A stretch of DNA of 64,000 nt from Amycolatopsis anabasis (lineage in GTDB: Bacteria > Actinomycetota > Actinomycetes > Mycobacteriales > Pseudonocardiaceae): NCBI RefSeq assembly GCF_009765355.1, contig NZ_VTHK01000037.1, forward strand, positions 1 to 64,000, read 5' to 3'. The position numbers and the translations under genes are program-made. The notes beneath the pieces were generated by a model, which was not told the origin of the DNA, did not search any database, and saw nothing but the letters and a program-made list of their open reading frames with translations. This document shows positions 24,099-33,130 of the stretch, piece after piece; positions within the stretch are counted from its first letter, which is position 1, and every line of letters starts with the position of its first letter.

Positions 24099-25259
24099 TT
24101 ACCAGTGGGCGCGCAGGTAGTCGGCGAAGCGTTCGTCCACTTCCTCGCCGGTGAGCCCGAAATCGGCCAGTTCGTAGCGGTGCGCGGGTCGCCGCCCGCC
24201 GGACCGGCTCTCCTCGTGCATCGCGCGCATCGCCGATCGCGCGTCTTCGGTCAGCGGCAGGCCGAAGTACGCGTAGATCGCCTCGACCGTGCCGATCGGA
24301 TCGGCCACGAAATCGTCGTAGTGCACGTCGTAGAACCGCGCCGCATCGTGTTTCGCGCGGTCGGCCCGGAACCGGTCGAGCCCGCGCGCCCACAGGTCGA
24401 GCTGCGCGCGGCCGACGACTTCGCCGCGGAACGTCTCGGACCAGCCCGCGGTGGCCTGCTCGTTGAGGCTGCACACCGAAGCCAGGGCGGTCCGCGGCGC
24501 GCGGTGGGTCTGGATGACCAGCGCGTCCGGGTAGGCGTCGAACAGGGCGTTCAACGCGAACAGGTGGCTGGGGTTCTTGAGCACCCACCGCCGGTCGGCG
24601 TCCGGCAGGCCGATCAGCTGCAGGTTGCGCCGGTGCCGGTGGTATGCCTCCGTCCAATCACGACCGTCCAACCAGGACGAATAGCTTGGCACGCTGGCCA
24701 GGCATTCGTACGAGATGGACATGATCGACTGGCGCAGCAGCTGCCAGCACTCCTCGACCTGATCCGCCGAGATGTAGTGCAGGCCCATGAACTCGGGGTG
24801 TTCGACGTGGTGCTTCCGGTAGCCCTCTTCGAGCTTCTGGAAAACCGGGTTGTCCGCCCAGGTTTCCCGCGGCGGCCGGGGCTGGGGCATTTCGGTGAGC
24901 CACATCTCCAGTCCCTGGTGCGCCGGATCCGCGGTGAGCAACCGGTGCAGCGCGGTCGTACCGGTGCGCGGCAGGCCGGTGACGAAGATCGGCCGTTCGA
25001 TCCGGACGTCCGCGTGCCCGGGGTGCTGCTTCCAGGCCGCCTCGCTGAGCAGCCGGGCCACCAGCGCGCCGCGCAGGAACGCCCGATTCACCTTGTTGCC
25101 CCACGGGGTCAGCCGGGCTTCGCGGGCGTAGGAGTCCAGCAGCACCGCGAGCCCCTCGCGGTAGTCGTCGGTGCCGAAGTCGTCCAGCCCGGTGATCTTC
25201 GTGGCCGAGGCGTGCAGATCCTCGACCGTGCCGACGCTCGCGCGTCCTGGTGTGCTCAT
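24099..25259 (-). CDS. Sulfotransferase family protein (PAPS-dependent)
   Basis: This is a cytosolic-type sulfotransferase of 386 residues. The PAPS 5'-phosphosulfate loop is FVTGLPRTGTTAL (about residues 92-104) and the 3'-phosphate region is VIQTHRAPRTALASV (about 245-259). It transfers sulfate from PAPS to an alcohol or amine acceptor that cannot be identified. It is the third gene of a unit with DUF1214 and SDR genes (16-base gap). PAPS could come from cysD/cysNC 3.5 kb away, whose promoter carries the same palindrome as this operon. Confidence 0.87.
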   Translation of the reverse strand: MSTPGRASVGTVEDLHASATKITGLDDFGTDDYREGLAVLLDSYAREARLTPWGNKVNRAFLRGALVARLLSEAAWKQHPGHADVRIERPIFVTGLPRTGTTALHRLLTADPAHQGLEMWLTEMPQPRPPRETWADNPVFQKLEEGYRKHHVEHPEFMGLHYISADQVEECWQLLRQSIMSISYECLASVPSYSSWLDGRDWTEAYHRHRRNLQLIGLPDADRRWVLKNPSHLFALNALFDAYPDALVIQTHRAPRTALASVCSLNEQATAGWSETFRGEVVGRAQLDLWARGLDRFRADRAKHDAARFYDVHYDDFVADPIGTVEAIYAYFGLPLTEDARSAMRAMHEESRSGGRRPAHRYELADFGLTGEEVDERFADYLRAHW

Positions 25260-25275
25260 CCCGAAGTTCCTTAGC

Positions 25276-26052
25276 TCAGTGGTGGAATTCGCCGCCGTTG
25301 ACGTCGAGGCACTGCCCGGTGATCGCGCGGGCCATCCCGGACGCCAGGAACACCACGGCGTCGGCGATCTCGTCCGGCTCGGGCAGCTTGCGCAGGTCCA
25401 GGGTCGCCGCGGTCTCGTCGTAGACCTGCCGCGGGTCCACGCCGCGTTCCTTGGCGAGATAGGCGAAGTACCACTTCAGCGAATCGGCCCAGATGTAACC
25501 GGGCGCGACGGAGTTGACCCGCACACCCCGCGGGCCGAGTTCGGTGGCCAGGCTCTGCGCGAGGGCGAGCAGGCTCGCCTTGGCCATCTTGTACGCGCCG
25601 AACGTCCGCCGCGAATGCCGCAGCACCGCCGAATTGATCATCACCACCGAGCCCTTCGACTCGGCGAGCGCGGGCGTGAACAGCCGGGTCAGCCGCAGCG
25701 CGGCGAGCACGTTGGTTTCGAAACCCGCCCGGACGTCGGCCAGGTCCACGTCGGCGAGATCGGTGATCGGCGGGATCGCGAACGCGTTGTTGACCAGCGT
25801 GTCGACCCGGCCGAACGCCGCCAGCGCCCGCTCGGTGAGCCGGGTGGCGGCGCCTTCGTCGGTGATGTCGGTCGGCACGGTCACCGCCCGCCGCCCGGCC
25901 GCGGTGACCTCGGCGGCCACTTCGGCGAGCCGGGATTCGGTGCGCGCGGCGAGCACGACATCGGCGCCCGCGTGCGCGGCGCGCACGGCGATCGACCGGC
26001 CGAGCCCCGGGCCGACCCCGGACACCACGACGACTTTCCCTTGCAGCAGCAC
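25276..26052 (-). CDS. SDR family oxidoreductase
   Basis: This is a short-chain dehydrogenase of 258 residues. The cofactor motif is VVSGVGPGLGRSIA (residues 8-21), DITDEG binds adenine and the catalytic tetrad includes YKMAKAS. SDRs of this group act on steroid- or acyl-type alcohols and ketones. Four bases separate it from the upstream DUF1214 gene and 16 from the sulfotransferase, so the three are one operon. Oxidation or reduction followed by sulfation of a common substrate is a reasonable inference. Confidence 0.87.
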   Translation of the reverse strand: MLLQGKVVVVSGVGPGLGRSIAVRAAHAGADVVLAARTESRLAEVAAEVTAAGRRAVTVPTDITDEGAATRLTERALAAFGRVDTLVNNAFAIPPITDLADVDLADVRAGFETNVLAALRLTRLFTPALAESKGSVVMINSAVLRHSRRTFGAYKMAKASLLALAQSLATELGPRGVRVNSVAPGYIWADSLKWYFAYLAKERGVDPRQVYDETAATLDLRKLPEPDEIADAVVFLASGMARAITGQCLDVNGGEFHH

Positions 26053-26056
26053 GGCT

Positions 26057-27226
26057 TCAGCCCAGCATCCGGGCCGCGACCGCGGCCTGCCGGGTGGCGA
26101 TCCGCTCGGCCCATTCCGCGGGCGTCACCCGGGCCTGCTCGTAGTACGGCAGCCGGTCGGGGAGTTCGTCCACGCCGACGATCTCCACTTCCGGGCCGTC
26201 CTCGGGTTTGAGGTCCCGGGACAGCCGTTGCCAGCGGATCTGCAGGTACCCGCGACGGTGGCCGGTGCGCTCCAGCCAGTTGGCCAGGCCGGGATCGCGT
26301 TCGCTGACCACGAACCGGATCTTGCCGTCCGGGTCGATCCGCGACTGGTCGGCGGTGAGGCTGGTCTGGTGGTTGATGTAGTCGAGCGAGAGGTACCACA
26401 TGCTGCCGAGCTGGAAGCCCTGGTAGGGCGCGTCCGAGGCGGGCACGGTGATCACCAGCGCCTGGTCGTCGTCGAGGTCGTAGTGGCCGACCGAGGAGAA
26501 CTGGGTGGTGAGCCCGCCCGGTGTGGAGCGCGGTTCGGTCATCGTGTTCACCGGCAGCTTGAGGTAGAACCACTCCGGGAAGGCGAGAAACGTCTTGAGC
26601 CTGCTGAGCAGGATCTTCCCGGCCACGCCGTAGCGTTTGGCGAGCGCGTCCGGGGCGGGCGTCGGCGGGGCCGCGCCGATCGTGTCCGCGCGGTGGATGC
26701 GGATCATGCCGCGGCGTTCGGCGGTCCAGTCGCTGTACACCTCGCGCACGACGAGCATCGCCGAACCCGGGCCGAGGGTGAAGTAGTTCCGCCCCGGATT
26801 CGCCTTCTTCGGGCCGAACCGCAGTTCGAACGTGCCGTCCTCGGCGATCTCGATCTCGCGGTCGTCGAACGCGGTCAGGCTGTCCGGCACGTCGACCGGG
26901 GAGTAGTCCCCGTTCAGCACCTGGAAACTGAGATCGGTGGTGGTGCCGCGCCGGCCGGTCACCACGTATTCCGCGTCCTCGCGCAGGTACGCGTGGAAGT
27001 ACAGGGTGTCCGGGTTGTCCAGGCCCATCTTGGTGTACGGCCCGGTGGACTGGACGAAGTAGGGGAAGTCGCGTTCGTACGCCCAGGCCATCTGGAGGGA
27101 GGCCCGGATGCTGCCCGCGAGGTAGTCGTATCCCTCGCGCAGGTCCTGCTCGCTCTGCACGTGCGGGGCGCCGGTGATGACCTGCTCGGCCTCGACGACC
27201 GCGTCCGCGAATGGCTGGGTGATCAC
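26057..27226 (-). CDS. DUF1214 domain protein
   Basis: This protein of 389 residues contains a C-terminal DUF1214 domain (about 265-370, including LGSMWYLSLDYINHQTSLT and WLERTGHRRGYLQIRW). Function is unknown; homologues lie near steroid, lipid and xenobiotic genes. I set the start at the GTG at 27226 because AAGGAG lies 6 bases before it. Longer in-frame sequence runs into the divergent IclR promoter. It is the first gene of the sulfotransferase operon, with the palindrome at 27287-27300 about 60 bases upstream. Confidence 0.82.
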   Translation of the reverse strand: MITQPFADAVVEAEQVITGAPHVQSEQDLREGYDYLAGSIRASLQMAWAYERDFPYFVQSTGPYTKMGLDNPDTLYFHAYLREDAEYVVTGRRGTTTDLSFQVLNGDYSPVDVPDSLTAFDDREIEIAEDGTFELRFGPKKANPGRNYFTLGPGSAMLVVREVYSDWTAERRGMIRIHRADTIGAAPPTPAPDALAKRYGVAGKILLSRLKTFLAFPEWFYLKLPVNTMTEPRSTPGGLTTQFSSVGHYDLDDDQALVITVPASDAPYQGFQLGSMWYLSLDYINHQTSLTADQSRIDPDGKIRFVVSERDPGLANWLERTGHRRGYLQIRWQRLSRDLKPEDGPEVEIVGVDELPDRLPYYEQARVTPAEWAERIATRQAAVAARMLG

Positions 27227-27286
27227 CGGCGGCTCCTTAACGGTACAAATATGGACCAACGGGGTACAATCCGTGCTGACCGAGAG

Positions 27287-27300
27287 TAGAACTCGTTCTA
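27287..27300. promoter_or_regulatory. Putative IclR operator, site 1
   Basis: TAGAACTCGTTCTA has perfect 6-bp arms around TC. It lies 11 bases upstream of the IclR ATG and 60 bases upstream of the DUF1214 start. A site identical in 12 of 14 bases is found at 28686-28699, before cysD. Confidence 0.7.
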
Positions 27301-27311
27301 AGGATTGGTCA

Positions 27312-28193
27312 ATGCCGCCTGCCCGCCGATCGCCGCCGACCCAGCGGGTGATCCAGGTGCTCGACTTCCTGGTCGCCCGGCAGGGCGAACGCTTCGGCCT
27401 GTCCGAGCTCGCACGGGAGCTGGACCTGGCCAAACCCACCTGCCTGGGCATCCTCACCGAACTGACCGACGCCGGGTACCTGTCCTGCGATCCGCGGACC
27501 AAGGCCTACCGGCTGGGGCCCGCGCTGATGGCCGCCGGGCGCGCCGCCCAGGACGACTTCGCCGCGGGCGAGATCGCGCGGCGGGTGCTCGGCGAGCTGA
27601 GCGCGCGGTACCGGACCACGTGCACCGCGTCCGCGGTGGTCGGCGACCAGATCGTGATCCTGGAACGCGCCGGGTCCAGGGCGGTCAAGATCGGCCAGCG
27701 GTACCCGTTCGCGCCGCCGGTCGGGCTGATGTACGTGTTGTGGGGCCCCGATACCGCGCTCGAGCGCTGGCTGGACCGGCCGCCGACGCTGCCGGTGCGG
27801 CTGGACCGGGCGCGCCTGCGCCGCGTCGTCGCGGAATGCCGCGAGCGGGGTTACCTGGTGGAGAGCCTGACCCCCGCCGGGCTGCGCCTGCATTCGCTGA
27901 TGGCCGGGGTGGCCGCGTACGACCTGCCCGACGAGGTCCGGGAGTTGGTCGGCGAGATGGTGTCCAGCCTGGGGGAACGGGTCTACCTCGACGCCGATCT
28001 TTCCGCCCGCCGCAAGCATCCGGTGAACCTGATCGCCGCGCCGACCTTCGCCCCGGACGGCGCCCAGCACCTGGTGCTCACGTTGTCGGTGGGCGAGGCG
28101 ATCACCGGGGCGGAGATCGCGCGCCGGGGCGCGGCACTGGTCGAGGCCGCCGATCGGATCACCGCGGAATCCGGTGGCCGGAAGGCTTCCTAG
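27312..28193 (+). CDS. IclR family regulator
   Basis: This protein of 293 residues has an N-terminal winged helix (FGLSELARELDLAKPTCLGIL, about residues 30-50) and a C-terminal IclR effector domain (about 90-260). It is divergent from the DUF1214-SDR-sulfotransferase operon. The palindrome in the shared promoter recurs before cysD and NTF2, so it probably coordinates all four transcription units. The ATG at 27312 is the first after the operator. Its stop overlaps the convergent NTF2 stop by 4 bases. Confidence 0.9.
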   Translation: MPPARRSPPTQRVIQVLDFLVARQGERFGLSELARELDLAKPTCLGILTELTDAGYLSCDPRTKAYRLGPALMAAGRAAQDDFAAGEIARRVLGELSARYRTTCTASAVVGDQIVILERAGSRAVKIGQRYPFAPPVGLMYVLWGPDTALERWLDRPPTLPVRLDRARLRRVVAECRERGYLVESLTPAGLRLHSLMAGVAAYDLPDEVRELVGEMVSSLGERVYLDADLSARRKHPVNLIAAPTFAPDGAQHLVLTLSVGEAITGAEIARRGAALVEAADRITAESGGRKAS

Positions 28194-28651
28194 CCGTCTG
28201 CCCAGCGGTTCGCGGTGAGGCGGAAACTCGGCAGGTCGTCGAGGGAGAGCGTGGCCTCGTAGGTCCGCCGGTAGCCGGTGCGCGCGATCCGCCAGGCGCC
28301 GTCGGCACCGCGGCGGTAGGCGTCCTCGTAGAACGCGGCGCCGCGCAGCACGAGCCGGTGCTCGGGGACGATCACGGTGTCGTCCAGCGCCCAGATCCCG
28401 GTGGCCTGGTCGCCGTCCACCTCGAGTTCCGGGTGGTGGCAGTGGTGCACGGTGATCACCCCGGGGCCCAGCGAGTTCCGCATGAAGCCGACGATCTCGG
28501 CGCGCCCGGAGAACGTCAGCCGTTCGCCGCCGTAGCAGGCGGTCGCGTCCTCGGTCAGCGTCTCGGCGAACGGCTCCCAATCCTTCAGATCCAGCGTGCG
28601 GAGGTAGCGGTACTTCAGGCGGCGGAGATCTTCGAACGTGGCCAGGTCCAT
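28190..28651 (-). CDS. NTF2-like / SnoaL-type protein
   Basis: This is a small alpha+beta barrel protein of 153 residues. It opens with the typical helix LATFEDLRRLKYRYLRTLDL and has the DWEPFAETLTEDATACYGG segment and a late strand EDAYRRGADGAWRIARTGYRR, matching the SnoaL-4/NTF2 family, which includes steroid isomerases, dehydratases and scytalone dehydratase-like enzymes. I chose the ATG at 28651; 12 upstream codons overlap the operator region. It is divergent from cysD with the shared palindrome at 28686-28699, which ties it to the sulfation locus. Confidence 0.83.
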   Translation of the reverse strand: MDLATFEDLRRLKYRYLRTLDLKDWEPFAETLTEDATACYGGERLTFSGRAEIVGFMRNSLGPGVITVHHCHHPELEVDGDQATGIWALDDTVIVPEHRLVLRGAAFYEDAYRRGADGAWRIARTGYRRTYEATLSLDDLPSFRLTANRWADG

Positions 28652-28685
28652 GCGGTCAAGCCTGCGCCGCGGGTTGACCAAGCGC

Positions 28686-28699
28686 AAGAACTTGTTCTA
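28686..28699. promoter_or_regulatory. Putative IclR operator, site 2
   Basis: AAGAACTTGTTCTA differs from the site at 27287-27300 in two of 14 bases. It lies between the divergent NTF2 and cysD genes, 32 bases upstream of the cysD start. Confidence 0.68.
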
Positions 28700-28730
28700 C
28701 TTTCGCTGGCATCCGAAGGGCGGGTTCATC

Positions 28731-29642
28731 GTGACCACGACATACGAACTGACCCATCTGCGGGCCCTGGAAGCCGAGGCCGTGCACATCTTCCGCGAGG
28801 TCGCCGCGACGTTCGAGCGGCCGGTCCTGCTGTTCTCCGGCGGCAAGGATTCGGTGGTGATGCTGCACCTGGCCGCCAAGGCGTTCTGGCCCGCACCGCT
28901 GCCGTTCGGCGTGCTGCACGTCGACACCGGGCACAACTTCGACGAGGTGCTCGCGTTCCGCGACGAAACCGTGCGGCGCCTGGGCGTGCGCCTGCTGGTG
29001 AGCAGCGTGCAGGACGACATCGACGCGGGCCGGGTGACCGAGGAGACGGGACCGCGCGCGAGCCGCAACCGGTTGCAGACCACAACGTTACTTCGGACAA
29101 TCAGCGAGCACCGGTTCGACGCGGTGTTCGGCGGTGCGCGCCGGGACGAGGAGAAAGCGCGCGCGAAGGAGCGGGTGTTCAGCTTCCGCGACGAGTTCGG
29201 CCAGTGGGATCCGCGCGCGCAGCGGCCGGAACTGTGGAAGCTGTACAACGGGCGGCACCGCAAGGGCGAGCACATCCGCGTGTTCCCGCTGTCGAACTGG
29301 ACCGAACTCGACATCTGGCAGTACATTGTGGACGAACGCATTGAGCTGCCGTCGATCTACTACGCCCACCGCCGCCAGGTCTTCCAGCGCGACGGCATGC
29401 TGCTCGCGCACACCCGGTTCACGACCCTGCTGCCCGGCGAGGAGCCGTTCGAGGCCCAGGTCCGGTTCCGGACCGTCGGCGACGCGACCTGCACCGGCTG
29501 CGTCGAATCCGTGGCCACCACACCGGAAGCGGTGGCCGCCGAGGTCGCGGCCACCCGGGTCACCGAGCGTGGCGCGACCCGCGCGGACGACCGGATCTCC
29601 GAGGCGGGTATGGAGGATCGGAAGAGAGAGGGGTACTTCTAG
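28731..29642 (+). CDS. cysD: Sulfate adenylyltransferase subunit 2 CysD
   Basis: This is the small subunit of ATP sulfurylase, which adenylates sulfate to APS, 303 residues. The PP-loop motif is LLFSGGKDSVVML (about residues 24-36); FGGARRDEEKARAKERVFSF and the C-terminal DRISEAGMEDRKREGYF are conserved CysD signatures. I chose the GTG at 28731 with GAAGGGCGG upstream. The TAG overlaps the cysNC GTG by one base, so the subunits are co-translated. No cysH, cysI or sulfite reductase gene is adjacent, which points to PAPS supply for sulfation rather than assimilation. Confidence 0.94.
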   Translation: MTTTYELTHLRALEAEAVHIFREVAATFERPVLLFSGGKDSVVMLHLAAKAFWPAPLPFGVLHVDTGHNFDEVLAFRDETVRRLGVRLLVSSVQDDIDAGRVTEETGPRASRNRLQTTTLLRTISEHRFDAVFGGARRDEEKARAKERVFSFRDEFGQWDPRAQRPELWKLYNGRHRKGEHIRVFPLSNWTELDIWQYIVDERIELPSIYYAHRRQVFQRDGMLLAHTRFTTLLPGEEPFEAQVRFRTVGDATCTGCVESVATTPEAVAAEVAATRVTERGATRADDRISEAGMEDRKREGYF

Positions 29643-31456
29643 TGACCCAGTTGCTCCGGCTCGCCACCGCGGGAAGCGTCGACGACGGCAAGTCCACGCT
29701 CATCGGCAGGCTGCTCTTCGACTCCAAAACCCTTTTCTCCGACCAGCTCGCCGCGATCGAGCGGACCAGCCGCGAGCGCGGCGCCGAGTACCCCGACCTC
29801 GCCCTGCTCACCGACGGGCTGCGCGCCGAGCGCGAGCAGGGCATCACGATCGACGTTGCCCACCGGTACTTCGCCACGCCCCGGCGGAAGTTCATCATCG
29901 CGGACACCCCGGGCCACATCCAGTACACCCGCAACATGGTCACCGGGGCGTCCACAGCGGACCTCGCGCTGATCCTGGTCGACGCGCGCAAGGGCGTGCT
30001 GGAGCAGTCCCGGCGGCACGCGTTCCTGGCCAGCCTGCTCGGCATCCCGCACATGGTGCTGTGCGTCAACAAGATGGACCTGGTGGACTGGTCGGCCGAG
30101 CGGTTCGAGGAGATCCGCGAGGACTTCCGGCGCTTCGCCATGAAACTGGACGTGCACGATCTGAGCTTCGTCCCGGTTTCCGCGCTGCACGGCGACAACA
30201 TCGTGCACCGCGGCACGAGCATGCCGTGGTACGAGGGCCCGCCGCTGCTGCACCAGCTCGAGGAGGTGCACGTCGCCTCCGACCGCAACCTGATCGACGC
30301 GCGGTTCCCGGTCCAGTACGTGATCCGGCCGCGCGACGACTACCGCGGCTACGCGGGCACCGTCGCGGGCGGGGTGTTCAAACCCGGGGACGAAGTCGTC
30401 GTGCTGCCGTCCGGTTTCACCACCACCGTGCGGGCGATCTGGGGCCCCGGCGGGGTCCGGATCGACGAGGCGTTCCCGCCCCAGGCGGTCACCCTCCAGC
30501 TCACCGACGATCTGGACGTCGGCCGCGGTGATCTGATCTGCCGCCCGAACAACCGGCCGCACCTCGGGCAGGACCTGGACGCGATGGTCTGCTGGTTCAC
30601 CGAGACCGCCCAGCTCACCGAGGGCGCGAAGTACACGATCCGCCACACCACCCGGGCCGCACCCGCGCGGATCCAGACGGTGGACTACCGGCTGGACGTG
30701 AACACCCTGCACCGGGACGAATCGGCGAACGCGTTGGCGCTCAACGAGATCGGCCGGATCCGGCTGCGCACCCAGCAGACGTTGCCGTTCGATCCCTATC
30801 GCCGCAACCGGGACACCGGCAGTTTCATCCTGGTCGACGACGTCACCAACAACACCGTCGCCGCGGGCATGATCACCGGCCCCTCGGCCAACGTCGTCTG
30901 GCACGCGGCCGCGGTGGGCCGGGAGGAGCGCGCCTCGCGCGGGCTGACCATCTGGCTCACCGGGCTCTCCGCCTCGGGCAAGTCCACGGTCGCGGTGGAA
31001 CTCGAGCGCCGGTTGGTGGCCGCCGGGCGGCCCGCCTACCTGCTCGACGGGGACAACCTCCGGCACGGCCTCAACGCCGATCTCGGGTTCAGCGCCGCGG
31101 ACCGCGCGGAGAACGTGCGCCGGGTCGGCGAGGTGGCGCGGCTGTTCGCCGACGCCGGGGTGGTCGCGGTGGTGTCGCTGATCAGCCCGTACCGCGCGGA
31201 CCGCGACCGGGTCCGCGCGGCGCACGAGCGGGCCGGACTGTCCTTTGTGGAGGTATTTGTCGACACGCCGATAGAGCTGTGCGAGCAGCGCGATCCGAAG
31301 GGGATGTACGCGAAGGCGCGGGCGGGCGAGATCACCGGGTTCACCGGCGTCGACGACCCCTACGAGGCTCCGGAGCGGCCGGATCTGGTGCTGCGCCCGG
31401 AAAACGGTGACCCGGCCGCGATGGCCGAAGCGGTGCTCGCCCGGCTCACACGGTGA
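29642..31456 (+). CDS. cysNC: Bifunctional sulfate adenylyltransferase subunit 1 / APS kinase
   Basis: This protein of 604 residues is a fusion of CysN (GTPase subunit of ATP sulfurylase, about 1-430) and CysC (APS kinase, about 435-604). GTPase motifs are AGSVDDGKSTLIGRL, DTPGH and NKMD; the APS-kinase P-loop is LTGLSASGKSTVAVEL (about residues 438-453), with the DGDNLRHGL substrate region. Together with CysD it converts sulfate to PAPS. The 3' end overlaps the convergent P450 gene by 11 bases. The fusion form is common in actinobacteria and in sulfated-metabolite loci. Confidence 0.94.
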   Translation: MTQLLRLATAGSVDDGKSTLIGRLLFDSKTLFSDQLAAIERTSRERGAEYPDLALLTDGLRAEREQGITIDVAHRYFATPRRKFIIADTPGHIQYTRNMVTGASTADLALILVDARKGVLEQSRRHAFLASLLGIPHMVLCVNKMDLVDWSAERFEEIREDFRRFAMKLDVHDLSFVPVSALHGDNIVHRGTSMPWYEGPPLLHQLEEVHVASDRNLIDARFPVQYVIRPRDDYRGYAGTVAGGVFKPGDEVVVLPSGFTTTVRAIWGPGGVRIDEAFPPQAVTLQLTDDLDVGRGDLICRPNNRPHLGQDLDAMVCWFTETAQLTEGAKYTIRHTTRAAPARIQTVDYRLDVNTLHRDESANALALNEIGRIRLRTQQTLPFDPYRRNRDTGSFILVDDVTNNTVAAGMITGPSANVVWHAAAVGREERASRGLTIWLTGLSASGKSTVAVELERRLVAAGRPAYLLDGDNLRHGLNADLGFSAADRAENVRRVGEVARLFADAGVVAVVSLISPYRADRDRVRAAHERAGLSFVEVFVDTPIELCEQRDPKGMYAKARAGEITGFTGVDDPYEAPERPDLVLRPENGDPAAMAEAVLARLTR

Positions 31457-32630
31457 CGGGCAACTCGACCAGGGCCCGCATCCGGAACGACGGCCGCCAC
31501 CGCAGGTCGGCTTCCGGCACGGCGAGCGCGAGTGCCGGGAACCGCCGCAGCAGCACGTCGAAGGCGGTGGTCAACTCGATCCGGGCCAGCGGCGCGCCGA
31601 GGCAGTAGTGCGGGCCGTGCCCGAACGCGAGATGCGGGTTCTCGGTGCGCGCCGGATCGAAGCGTTCCGGGTCGGTGAAGCGCGCGGGATCGCGGTTCGC
31701 GGAGGCGAGGCCGAGCATCACCGTGTGCCCGGCGGGGATCGTGACCCCGCCGATCTCCAGTTCGGCCCGGGCGAACCGGCGAATCGAGACCACCGGCGGC
31801 ACGGTGTAGCGCAGCATCTCCTCGACCGCGGTCGCCAGCCCGGCGGGATCGTCGCGCAGGGCTCGCGCGGTTTCCGGTTCGCGCAGCAGGAGCAGGGTGC
31901 CGTGGCCGATCACGTGCGTGACGTTCTCGATGCCCGCCCACAGCACCAGGAACGCCAGCGAGATCAGCTCGTCTTCGCTGAGCCGGTCTGCCTCGTCGCG
32001 CGCCGTGATCCACGCGGAGAGCAGGTCGTCACCGGGTTCGGCCCGCCGGGACTCGATCAGGCGCAGCAGCAGGTGGTGGATCTCGCGGACCGATTCGGCC
32101 ACCTGGCCCCGATGGGCGGGGGTGAGCAGCGAGCTCGTCCACTCGGCGAACGAGCGGCGATCGGCGTCGGGAATCCCGAGCAGCTCGCCGACCACGGACA
32201 AGGGCAGCGGCAAGGCGAACTCGGCGATCAGGTCGGCGTTTCCTCGTTCGGCGATGGCGTCGGCGAGTTCGTCGGCGATGGTGTGCACGCGCTCGCGCAG
32301 GGCTTCGGCGCGGCGGGCGGAGAACGGCGCCGCGGCCAGCTTCCGCAGGCGGATGTGGTCCGCGCCGTCCCGGTTGAGCAGGTTCGCGTCGAGCGCCGGG
32401 GGCAGGCTGAACCCGGTGTAGCCGTCCCCCGCGTGCGCCTTGCCCAGGGCCAGGCGGGGATCGGCGAGCGCGGCGCGGACGTCGGCTTCCCGGGTGACGA
32501 GCCAGATCGGGTAGCCGTCCGGCGTCTGGATCCGGTGGACCGGACCTTCCTCGCGCAGCCGTGCGAAGGTGGGATCCGGATTCGCGAAATGCTGGTGGTC
32601 GAACGGGGTGGCCGGGGACTCGATGGTCAT
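31446..32630 (-). CDS. Cytochrome P450
   Basis: This is a soluble bacterial P450 of 394 residues. The I-helix oxygen-activation region is LVLWAGIENVTHVIGHGTL, where AGIEN takes the place of the usual AG-E-T (the threonine is two residues later). The ExxR motif is EEMLRYTVPP, and the haem cysteine is in AFGHGPHYCLGAPLARIE. The substrate is unknown and no ferredoxin is adjacent. It is convergent with cysNC, so membership of the sulfation locus is possible but not shown by a shared operator. Confidence 0.92.
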   Translation of the reverse strand: MTIESPATPFDHQHFANPDPTFARLREEGPVHRIQTPDGYPIWLVTREADVRAALADPRLALGKAHAGDGYTGFSLPPALDANLLNRDGADHIRLRKLAAAPFSARRAEALRERVHTIADELADAIAERGNADLIAEFALPLPLSVVGELLGIPDADRRSFAEWTSSLLTPAHRGQVAESVREIHHLLLRLIESRRAEPGDDLLSAWITARDEADRLSEDELISLAFLVLWAGIENVTHVIGHGTLLLLREPETARALRDDPAGLATAVEEMLRYTVPPVVSIRRFARAELEIGGVTIPAGHTVMLGLASANRDPARFTDPERFDPARTENPHLAFGHGPHYCLGAPLARIELTTAFDVLLRRFPALALAVPEADLRWRPSFRMRALVELPVTV

Positions 32631-32658
32631 GGGACCACCGTATCCCCGGCCGTACCGC

Positions 32659-33084
32659 CTAGAGCACGACGAGCCCGAACACCTCCGAGGACGCCGCCGC
32701 GTAGATGCTGGTTCCGGGGTAATAGACGCGCAGGCTGAGCTGCGCGGACACGCTGAAGCTCAGGTTGAGCGAGTAGTTGCCGTTGGGGCGGCACGAGGTA
32801 TCGGCGATGTTCACCCACACACCCGCCTGGAGCTTCTGCACGAGAAGGAGCTCGAGGCCGTCGCTCCCGGAGCGGGCGGGCGCATCGATCTCCAAGCTGC
32901 CCTTGAGCTTCACCTTCTCCCCGACCTTGACCTGATTCTTGTCGAGCTTGGCGTGGACCTTCACATTGGTCTTGTCGACGGCTGATTCGGTCGCCGAGGC
33001 GGCCGGGGCGAGACCGATCATGGCGCAGCACACCGCGAGTGCGACGAGCACTCGGCGGGTTCGGGAAATGGCTGGTTGAGTCAT
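32659..33084 (-). CDS. Secreted beta-rich protein of unknown function
   Basis: This protein of 141 residues has a Sec signal peptide (hydrophobic VLVALAVCCAMIGLAPA, cleavage after ASA near residue 31). The mature part has an Ig-like pattern: KNQVKVGEKVKLKGSLEI and a late LSFSVSAQLSLRVYYPG. The only mature cysteine is in DTSCRPNG. I do not recognise a family beyond bacterial Ig-like folds. GAGG directly abuts the ATG, so the start is uncertain by a few codons. It stands alone between P450 and permease genes. Confidence 0.7.
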   Translation of the reverse strand: MTQPAISRTRRVLVALAVCCAMIGLAPAASATESAVDKTNVKVHAKLDKNQVKVGEKVKLKGSLEIDAPARSGSDGLELLLVQKLQAGVWVNIADTSCRPNGNYSLNLSFSVSAQLSLRVYYPGTSIYAAASSEVFGLVVL

Positions 33085-33130
33085 CCTCGAAGTTCAGCAC
33101 GGTGCGTGCCCGGCGGCGCCGCGGTTGCCC

